The notes below the pieces were generated by a model that was not told the origin of the DNA, made no database searches, and was given only the letters and a program-made list of their open reading frames with translations. From assembly GCA_913009475.1 (NCBI GenBank), contig CAJVYJ010000085.1, forward strand, positions 1-7,344: DNA of 7,344 nucleotides, read 5' to 3'. The DNA comes from an uncultured Actinomycetes bacterium (GTDB lineage: Bacteria; Actinomycetota; Aquicultoria; CAJVYJ01). Numbering within the stretch: the stretch's first letter is position 1; each line of letters opens with the position of its first letter. The translations under genes were made by a program, and so were the position numbers. Shown piece after piece: positions 1-4,656 of the stretch.

Positions 1-79
1 TTGTTTTTTTTTTCAAGCAGAAGACGGCATACGAGATATATCAGTGTGACTGGAGTTCAGACGTGTGCTCTTCCGATCT
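1..79 (-). other. Illumina TruSeq adapter plus poly-A tail (artefact, not genomic)
   Basis: Seen directly: bases 14-37 are the P7 flow-cell sequence (begins CAAGCAGAAGACGGCATACG), 38-45 is an 8-base index, and 46-79 is the TruSeq read-2 primer site ending GCTCTTCCGATCT. On the minus strand the index reads ACTGATAT, which matches TruSeq LT index 25 from memory. Bases 1-13 are almost pure T, i.e. poly-A after the adapter on the minus strand, the usual signature of a read running past the end of a short library molecule. Genomic sequence starts at base 80. The whole block should be trimmed and no biological feature called across it. Confidence 0.98.
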
Positions 80-415
80 CCAAAATAAACCAAAACCCAA
101 AAGCATCCTTACTCCCCAATAAACGCTAACTAGCTTATTAGCCGCCCAAAATACAGACAAAAAACTAAAAAATACGAGCGCCAGGCTGCCATAAAAAAAT
201 AATTTATTATTTATTTTCCCTGTTTTAAATAATAAGAATACCAATAAAATAATTAATATTATGTCAAAGCCATACAGGCTAATCCTGCCATATTCAAAAT
301 ATGAATCTTTAATAATCCATCTTGTTTGCCAGGGAAGTAAAAAAACAAACAAATAGAATAAATACTCCAGCTTATTGTTTTTCAAATTGTCTATTAATTT
401 CATCTCTTTTATCAT
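80..415 (-). CDS. O-antigen ligase-family membrane protein, N-terminal 112 residues (truncated by contig end)
   Basis: The genomic part encodes 112 residues before the adapter junction. Hydrophobic segments are visible at about residues 15-33 (contains FLLPWQTRW), 49-64, 72-91 and 97-111, so this is a polytopic inner-membrane protein. The LLPWQTRW start followed by closely spaced helices resembles O-antigen ligase/Wzy-like proteins often seen in CPR genomes; these join or polymerise lipid-linked glycans on the outer face of the membrane. The catalytic periplasmic loop lies beyond the break, so activity cannot be judged. The start is uncertain: ATG at 415 (44-bp overlap with the upstream gene) has no clear Shine-Dalgarno, while ATG at 403 (MKLIDN) is preceded immediately by AAAAGAG. 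In the raw contig the frame continues into adapter, adding RSEEHTSELQSH before a TGA at 41-43; those residues are artefactual. The gene is very AT-rich, like its upstream neighbour. Confidence 0.7.
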
Positions 416-1184
416 TTAAATGCAATTTCAGCATCTGGTCATTTATTATAACTTTCTTATCCCCCTTGTTCATAGCCGCTTTTAATTTCGGCGCCATTTT
501 CTTTAATTGAATATTTTTATAAAATCTCTCCGGCAAACCAAAATTAATTAATTTTTTTCTGGACTTAATTAAAAATCTCGGCTGGTCATATTTAAAATTC
601 GGCAAATATTTATTAAGCCATTTATTTTGCTCAATAAATTTTTGCCACATCCCGTTTTCACTGTAAATCGGCAAATATTGAGAAACTAAATAAATTAAAT
701 GAATATCAAACCGGCTAATTTTGGTATTTTCTAAATTCAAATTATCCTCAGACACATAATAGCTTAAACAAATTTTATTTTTTATGTTTCTCTTACTCGG
801 TCTTTGCCCCAAAATCATCATCAGCACCACTGTCCAAAACCTGACCGTCCAAATTCTATTTTTTTCCGACACAATGAATAAATCTATATCAGCCCCTTCG
901 TCCGCGTTTAGGTAAGCCAAATTGCTAACTATGGCAATCATTTTTACTCCCGACACCAGGCCCAAAATCTGAGCTATCTTCTGCGCCTTTCTAATTTTTT
1001 TCAAACTAATTATTTCTCTTTTTTTCCTTATTTTAATTATATCACCTCGGCCAGGTAAAAAATAGTAGCCGACCCGCTCTTCCGCTCTTTCTAAATCCGT
1101 CCCGGCTTGCCCAAACTGCCACTTAATCAATTCCTCTTTAGTCAATGGGTAATCAAACAAATCAAAATATTTTAAAACTAACAT
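372..1184 (-). CDS. Nucleotidyltransferase-fold protein of unknown substrate
   Basis: A 270-residue soluble protein. The N-terminus (about 1-55, starting MLVLKYFDLFDYPLTKEEL) looks like a small helical or winged-helix module. Residues 79-105 (GVKMIAIVSNLAYLNADEGADIDLFIV, given here in part as ADEGADIDLFIV) fit the core of a polymerase-beta-type nucleotidyltransferase: a hydrophobic strand, a small-residue turn, then an acidic pair D99/D101 that would bind metal. The classic GS of the family appears here as VSN, so activity is not assured. The C-terminal third is basic and rich in Lys/Asn. Similar proteins in CPR genomes are usually annotated only as hypothetical or nucleotidyltransferase-domain; I cannot name a substrate. 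Its ATG overlaps the end of uvrA by 7 bp and its own end overlaps the O-antigen-ligase-like gene by 32-44 bp, implying cotranscription and translational coupling. The stop is TAA at 374-372. Base composition is far more AT-rich than uvrA. Confidence 0.72.
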   Translation of the reverse strand: MLVLKYFDLFDYPLTKEELIKWQFGQAGTDLERAEERVGYYFLPGRGDIIKIRKKREIISLKKIRKAQKIAQILGLVSGVKMIAIVSNLAYLNADEGADIDLFIVSEKNRIWTVRFWTVVLMMILGQRPSKRNIKNKICLSYYVSEDNLNLENTKISRFDIHLIYLVSQYLPIYSENGMWQKFIEQNKWLNKYLPNFKYDQPRFLIKSRKKLINFGLPERFYKNIQLKKMAPKLKAAMNKGDKKVIINDQMLKLHLNDKRDEINRQFEKQ

Positions 1185-4015
1185 AATATCTTTTTTAAAT
1201 ACTGGCCGGTAAAACTTTTTTTAGATTTGGCCACTTCCCGGGGTGTGCCAGCCGCCACTATTTGGCCGCCCCTGTCTCCCCCCTCGGGACCAAGGTCAAT
1301 AATATAATCAGCTACCTTAATCACGTCTAAATTATGCTCAATCACCAGGACGGTATTGCCCTTATCCACTAATTTATTAAGCACATTTAATAGTTTGCTC
1401 ACATCATCAAAATGCAGGCCAATAGTCGGCTCGTCTAAAATATACAAAGTTTTGCCAGTAGCGCGGCGCGAAAGTTCGGTAGCCAGCTTAACCCGCTGAG
1501 CTTCCCCGCCAGACAATGTCGGCGCCGGTTGGCCAAGATGGATATAGCCCAAACTGACATCATTCAATATTTTTAACTTATCTTTAATCTGCGGCCGGTC
1601 TTGAAAAAAATTCAAAGCTTCCTCCACGGTCATATCTAATACATCAGCAATATTTTTACCCTGCCAATAAATATCCAAAGCTTCTAAATTATATCTCCTG
1701 CCCTTGCATTCCTCGCACTCCACATGCATATCAGGCAAAAAATGCATCTCAATTTTAATTTCCCCGTCGCCCTGGCAAGCTTCACAGCGTCCGCCCTTGA
1801 CATTAAAGCTGAACCGCCCGGCTTTATATCCGCGGACTTTGGCCTCTTTAACCTCAGTAAAGACTTTGCGTATCTCGGTAAAAACACCGCTATAAGTGGC
1901 CGGATTAGAACGGGGAGTGCGCCCGATGGGTGATTGGTCTATCTCTATAACCTTATCAAGATGTTTAATGCCCTCAAGCCCGCTATGTTTACCGGGCCTT
2001 TCCTTGGAACGGTAGAATTTCTCCGCCAACGCCTTGGAAAGAATATCACTTATCAAAGTACTCTTGCCGGAACCGGAGAGGCCGGTAATAGCAACAAAGA
2101 CGCCTAGTGGAATTGTAACATCAATGTCTTTTAAATTATGTTCGCAAGCTCCCCTGATAATTAAACGCTTGCCGTTACCGCTCCGCCTCGATTCAGGCAG
2201 AGAGATATAACGCCGCCCGCTTAGATAATCCCCGGTTATGGAATTAGGCGCTGCCGAGAGATCATCAACTGAACCAAGAGCAACCACCCGACCGCCCATT
2301 TCACCCGCCTGAGGCCCGATATCCACAATAAAATCAGCTTGGCGAATAGTCTCTTCATCATGCTCGACTACAATCAACGTGTTGCCGAGATTTTTCAGAT
2401 GTTTTAAGGTCTTGATTAATCTTTTATTGTCTCGCTGATGCAGACCTATCGAGGGTTCGTCCAGAACATAGAGAACTCCCATCAAGCCGGAACCTATCTG
2501 GGTCGCCAGACGTATGCGCTGAGCCTCACCACCGGACAAACTGGCCGCGGCCCGGTCAAGAGTGAGATAATCCAAGCCGACTTCGACCAAGAACTTTAAC
2601 CGCTCTCTTATCTCTTTAAGAACACGCCGCCCGATAGTTAACTGGCGATGAGTCAGTTTTCCGGAAAGGTCACGGATAAAATCAAATTCCTTATTTATCG
2701 ACAACGCGGTTAATTCACTTATATTTAAGCCGCCGATGGTGACCGCTAAGCTTTCCGGCCGCAAACGGGCGCCCAAACATTTAGGGCATTCTATCTTACG
2801 CATATATCCCTCGATTTTGGCGCGTGAATAATCTGATTCCGTTTCCCGATGACGCCGGGTCAAATTGGGAATAACACCTTCATAGACTAGGTGATGCAAC
2901 CGCCGCCGGCCTTTCATATTGGTCCATGAGATCGCGACCTCTGTGCTCGGCTCCCCATACAATATCAATGTCCGATCAGCCTCAGTTAATTCTTTGAATG
3001 GTTTCCAGACATCCAAGCCAACCGTCTCCGCCAATGCCTCCAAGAGACGCCGATAATAATTCATCTTAAAACCTTTCCAGGGCGCAACAGCACCTTCGGC
3101 TAAACTAAGCCTGGGGTCAGGCACAACCAGATCAGGATCTATCTCCTGTTTAACGCCTAAACCGCTGCAATGGGCGCAGGCCCCATAAGGACTATTGAAG
3201 GAGAACATGCGCGGCTGTAACTCCGAGTAAGAGATACCGCATTTCAAACAAGCGAACTTTTCAGAAAATGTTTTGGTGGATGCAACTTTATCGCCGGCCA
3301 TTATCGCTGCAGCCACGATCCCACCCGATAACTTTAACGCCAGCTCGACCGAGTCATTTAAACGCTTCTTCAGGCCGTCTTTCATAATCAGCCTATCAAC
3401 GACCACTTCGACGGTATGCTTAATATTTTTATCCAGATCAATCTTTTCTTCCAGCTCATATATCGCCCCATCGACCCTGACACGGGTAAAGCCTTCTTGG
3501 CGAATGTCTTTAAATAACTGGCGATATTCGCCCTTACGCCCTTTGACCAGAGGAGCTAATACCAGAAATTTTTCCCCTTTAGGCAACTCCATTATCAGGT
3601 CCACTATCTGCTCCGCGGTCTGTGGTCTGATCTCCGCTCCGCAATTATGGCAGTGTGCCACACCGATACGGGCATATAGGAGACGTAGATAATCATATAT
3701 CTCGGTAACCGTACCCACGGTGGAACGCGGGTTCTTGGAGGTGGTTTTCTGGTCGATAGATATCGCCGGAGACAGACCGTCAACATGGTCGACATCCGGC
3801 TTGTTCATCTGCCCTAAAAACTGGCGGGCATAGGCGGAAAGAGACTCCACATAGCGTCGCTGGCCTTCCGCGTATATCGTATCAAAAGCCAGTGACGACT
3901 TACCGGAGCCGCTAAGTCCGGTCATAACGATAAATTTATCACGCGGCAGCTCTAAATTTATGTTCTTTAGGTTATGCTCACGCGCGCCTTTTATAACTAT
4001 TTTATCTTTAGTCAT
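1178..4015 (-). CDS. uvrA: UvrA, excinuclease ABC subunit A (full length)
   Basis: A 945-residue UvrA, the damage-sensing ATPase of nucleotide excision repair that loads UvrB onto lesions; length is normal for the family (about 940). Two ABC modules are intact. Walker A is GLSGSGKSS at 33-41 and GLSGSGKST at 645-653; signature LSGGEAQR at 493-500 and 834-841; Walker B LYVLDEPSIGLH at 515-526 and LYILDEPTIGLH at 857-868; switch His in EHD (551-553) and EHN (893-895). Zinc-binding pairs are C256/C259 with C280/C283, and C744/C747 with C767/C770 in the second module; extra CxxC pairs occur at 122/125 and 410/413. The start ATG at 4015 gives the canonical KDKIVIKGAREHNLKNI beginning, and GGAG (4019-4022) lies only 3 nt upstream. 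The stop is TAG at 1180-1178. An extended -10 promoter lies upstream, and two AT-rich genes follow with overlaps. No LexA-type box (CTGT-N8-ACAG or GAAC-N4-GTTC) was seen. Confidence 0.98.
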   Translation of the reverse strand: MTKDKIVIKGAREHNLKNINLELPRDKFIVMTGLSGSGKSSLAFDTIYAEGQRRYVESLSAYARQFLGQMNKPDVDHVDGLSPAISIDQKTTSKNPRSTVGTVTEIYDYLRLLYARIGVAHCHNCGAEIRPQTAEQIVDLIMELPKGEKFLVLAPLVKGRKGEYRQLFKDIRQEGFTRVRVDGAIYELEEKIDLDKNIKHTVEVVVDRLIMKDGLKKRLNDSVELALKLSGGIVAAAIMAGDKVASTKTFSEKFACLKCGISYSELQPRMFSFNSPYGACAHCSGLGVKQEIDPDLVVPDPRLSLAEGAVAPWKGFKMNYYRRLLEALAETVGLDVWKPFKELTEADRTLILYGEPSTEVAISWTNMKGRRRLHHLVYEGVIPNLTRRHRETESDYSRAKIEGYMRKIECPKCLGARLRPESLAVTIGGLNISELTALSINKEFDFIRDLSGKLTHRQLTIGRRVLKEIRERLKFLVEVGLDYLTLDRAAASLSGGEAQRIRLATQIGSGLMGVLYVLDEPSIGLHQRDNKRLIKTLKHLKNLGNTLIVVEHDEETIRQADFIVDIGPQAGEMGGRVVALGSVDDLSAAPNSITGDYLSGRRYISLPESRRSGNGKRLIIRGACEHNLKDIDVTIPLGVFVAITGLSGSGKSTLISDILSKALAEKFYRSKERPGKHSGLEGIKHLDKVIEIDQSPIGRTPRSNPATYSGVFTEIRKVFTEVKEAKVRGYKAGRFSFNVKGGRCEACQGDGEIKIEMHFLPDMHVECEECKGRRYNLEALDIYWQGKNIADVLDMTVEEALNFFQDRPQIKDKLKILNDVSLGYIHLGQPAPTLSGGEAQRVKLATELSRRATGKTLYILDEPTIGLHFDDVSKLLNVLNKLVDKGNTVLVIEHNLDVIKVADYIIDLGPEGGDRGGQIVAAGTPREVAKSKKSFTGQYLKKILC

Positions 4016-4032
4016 GAACTCCGTGTCCGCCG

Positions 4033-4048
4033 ATTAAATTAATTTAAT
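4033..4048. promoter_or_regulatory. 16-bp perfect A/T palindrome in the uvrA leader (possible operator)
   Basis: ATTAAATTAATTTAAT reads the same on both strands over all 16 bases. It sits between the predicted transcription start (about 4053) and the uvrA Shine-Dalgarno, at roughly +6 to +21, where a bound dimeric repressor would block uvrA expression. Because it contains only A and T, chance is a real alternative, and it matches no operator I know. Confidence 0.35.
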
Positions 4049-4059
4049 GGAAAATCTTA

Positions 4060-4068
4060 ATTATACCA
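4060..4068 (-). promoter_or_regulatory. Extended -10 promoter element for uvrA
   Basis: On the minus strand the sequence reads TGGTATAAT, i.e. a perfect TATAAT (4065->4060) with the TGn extension. It would start transcription near 4053, giving a leader of about 38 nt before the uvrA ATG. No good -35 hexamer is found 16-18 bp upstream (TAAGCC at 17 bp), which fits an extended -10 promoter. Transcription would cover uvrA and the two overlapping genes behind it. Confidence 0.6.
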
Positions 4069-4109
4069 TAGAATAAAGGGCAGGCTTAGCTAGAAAAGTC
4101 AGATGTGTA

Positions 4110-4131
4110 GGGGTGGAGTTTATCTCCGCCC
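4110..4131. repeat. Dispersed-repeat-like hairpin (GTAGGGG...CTCCGCCC)
   Basis: GGGTGGAG (4111-4118) pairs with CTCCGCCC (4124-4131) around the loop TTTAT, with one T-G wobble. The form GTAGGGG + inverted arms + short T-rich loop resembles a small palindromic element scattered between genes in many bacterial genomes. No U-run follows on either strand, so it is not a convincing intrinsic terminator. Confidence 0.55.
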
Positions 4132-4138
4132 GTTAAAG

Positions 4139-4174
4139 ATGACACTTTTTTGTCATTCTCAGCTCTCCCACGCT
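4139..4174 (+). repeat. ATGACA/TGTCAT inverted repeat leading into a truncated TGTCATTC element
   Basis: ATGACA (4139-4144) and TGTCAT (4151-4156) form a perfect 6-bp inverted repeat around CTTTTT. The right arm opens a partial TGTCATTCTCAGCT unit that is repeated immediately at 4175. Its right half (the GGGAATCC arm) is missing, so this appears to be a decayed or truncated copy of the next element. Confidence 0.45.
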
Positions 4175-4205
4175 TGTCATTCTCAGCTTGACTGGGAATC
4201 CAGAT
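4175..4205 (+). repeat. Diverged palindromic element, TGTCATTC...GGGAATCCAG type
   Basis: The core 4179-4199 has arms ATTCTCA and TGGGAAT around a 7-base centre, with one arm mismatch. Its 21-bp length matches the cores at 4261-4281 and 4363-4383, and the flanking TGTC and CCA also match them when those are read on the minus strand. It is therefore a third, diverged and oppositely oriented member of the same family. Confidence 0.6.
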
Positions 4206-4249
4206 AAAGAGGTGTATTGGAAATAAGAGCATGTAAAGTAAAAGGCACA

Positions 4250-4313
4250 GTTGGCCGTGGATTCCCGATCAGGTCGGGAATGACAGTAGAATAAAAGCGT
4301 AGTGGGTTGAGGG
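4250..4313 (-). repeat. 64-bp direct repeat, copy 1, with palindromic core
   Basis: Bases 4250-4313 are identical to 4352-4415. The core 4261-4281 is ATTCCCGA-N5-TCGGGAAT, a perfect 8-bp stem. The layout resembles dispersed REP-like units such as neisserial dRS3 (ATTCCC-N8-GGGAAT), though the spacing between those hexamers is 9 here. On the minus strand the unit starts, after 38 bases of flank, with TGTCATTCCCG and continues into GGAATCCACGGCCAA. Confidence 0.85.
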
Positions 4314-4351
4314 GAGAGGTTAGATAAATGCGCGATGATTAAAAACTTCAG

Positions 4352-4415
4352 GTTGGCCGTGGATTCCCGATCAGGTCGGGAATGACAGTAGAATAAAAGC
4401 GTAGTGGGTTGAGGG
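4352..4415 (-). repeat. 64-bp direct repeat, copy 2, with palindromic core
   Basis: An exact second copy of 4250-4313, offset by 102 bp, with its core at 4363-4383. The 38 bp between copies (4314-4351) is unrelated to them. Because identity extends well beyond the palindrome (through GTAGAATAAAAGCGTAGTGG), the pair looks like a recent local duplication rather than two independent insertions of the 21-bp core. Confidence 0.85.
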
Positions 4416-4424
4416 TAGAAAAAA

Positions 4425-4453
4425 CGTGAGAGCGTAAGGCGTGAAAGCATAAA
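4425..4453. repeat. Degenerate heptamer run (GCGTRAR-like)
   Basis: Successive units read CGTGAGA, GCGTAAG, GCGTGAA and, after one extra base, GCATAAA. The repeat is imperfect and short. The related word AAAGCGTAG also occurs inside both 64-bp repeats. It may be the remnant of a slippage-prone tandem array. Confidence 0.4.
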
Positions 4454-4463
4454 TGTGTAGCGG

Positions 4464-4477
4464 CAAAGCCGGCTTTG
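4464..4477. repeat. 14-bp perfect palindrome
   Basis: CAAAGCCGGCTTTG is perfectly self-complementary. It has no loop, so it is more like a dimer-binding site or the remains of a hairpin than a transcript hairpin. Nothing adjacent shows a role. Confidence 0.5.
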
Positions 4478-4508
4478 TCTGGGAAGAACTCACATATTTG
4501 CCAAATAA

Positions 4509-4625
4509 GGAACATGAGATCCGGCGTGCCTCACGTGGTACGTGAACATGAGAACATGTGAATTATGTTGTGTTGCCATGAGACCGCAAGCTCGCACTTT
4601 AGCTCTCATGTTCCCATCTCTCATG
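4509..4625. repeat. Cluster of CATGAGA / TCTCATG words with a short hairpin
   Basis: CATGAGA occurs at 4513-4519, 4547-4553 and 4577-4583, and its complement TCTCATG at 4604-4610 and 4619-4625. Longer matches are GGAACATGAGA (4509-4519) and GAACATGAGA (4544-4553), each complementary to TCTCATGTTCC/TCTCATGTTC starting at 4604, so alternative long-range hairpins are possible. Inside the cluster TCACGT-GGT-ACGTGA (4531-4545) is a perfect 6-bp hairpin. No protein or known RNA family is recognisable. Confidence 0.6.
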
Positions 4626-4637
4626 CTCGCATGCTCT

Positions 4638-4656
4638 GGCGCCGCTTCGCGGCGCC
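4638..4656 (-). terminator. GC-rich hairpin at the nadE stop codon (terminator-like, no U-tract)
   Basis: GGCGCCGC (4638-4645) and GCGGCGCC (4649-4656) form a perfect 8-bp stem with a 3-base loop. On the nadE transcript the loop is GAA closed by C-G within GCGAAGC, a sequence known for unusually stable mini-hairpins. The stem begins at the last base of the nadE TAG. No U-run follows (the minus strand continues AGAGCATGCG), so a role as an RNA 3'-end protector or REP-like repeat is as likely as intrinsic termination. Confidence 0.5.

Larger units (their letters stand above)
4016..4655. other. Gene-free repeat-rich region between nadE and uvrA
   Basis: About 640 bp with no credible gene. From left to right it holds the uvrA leader and promoter (4016-4068), a hairpin of the GTAGGGG...CCCC type (4110-4131), two diverged TGTCATTC elements (4151-4205), a 64-bp direct repeat in two copies (4250-4313 and 4352-4415), a degenerate heptamer run (4425-4453), a 14-bp palindrome (4464-4477), a cluster of CATGAGA words with a short hairpin (4509-4625) and the hairpin at the nadE stop (4638-4656). 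Open frames across it only translate the repeats. Confidence 0.85.

Noticed and set aside
3273..3692. A 139-codon plus-strand frame inside uvrA, and several similar frames inside uvrA and nadE
   Set aside because: They are antisense or shifted shadows of strongly supported genes and show no family motifs.
4250..4415. A two-repeat, one-spacer CRISPR-like arrangement
   Set aside because: The repeat is 64 bp, only two copies exist, the 38-bp gap is single, and related units occur in the opposite orientation; no cas gene is nearby.
4133..4450. A 105-codon open frame on the minus strand with the repeated peptide CHSRPDRESTAN
   Set aside because: It is a translation of the two 64-bp repeats and their relatives; the repeated peptide arises from the palindrome, and no domain or start signal supports a protein.
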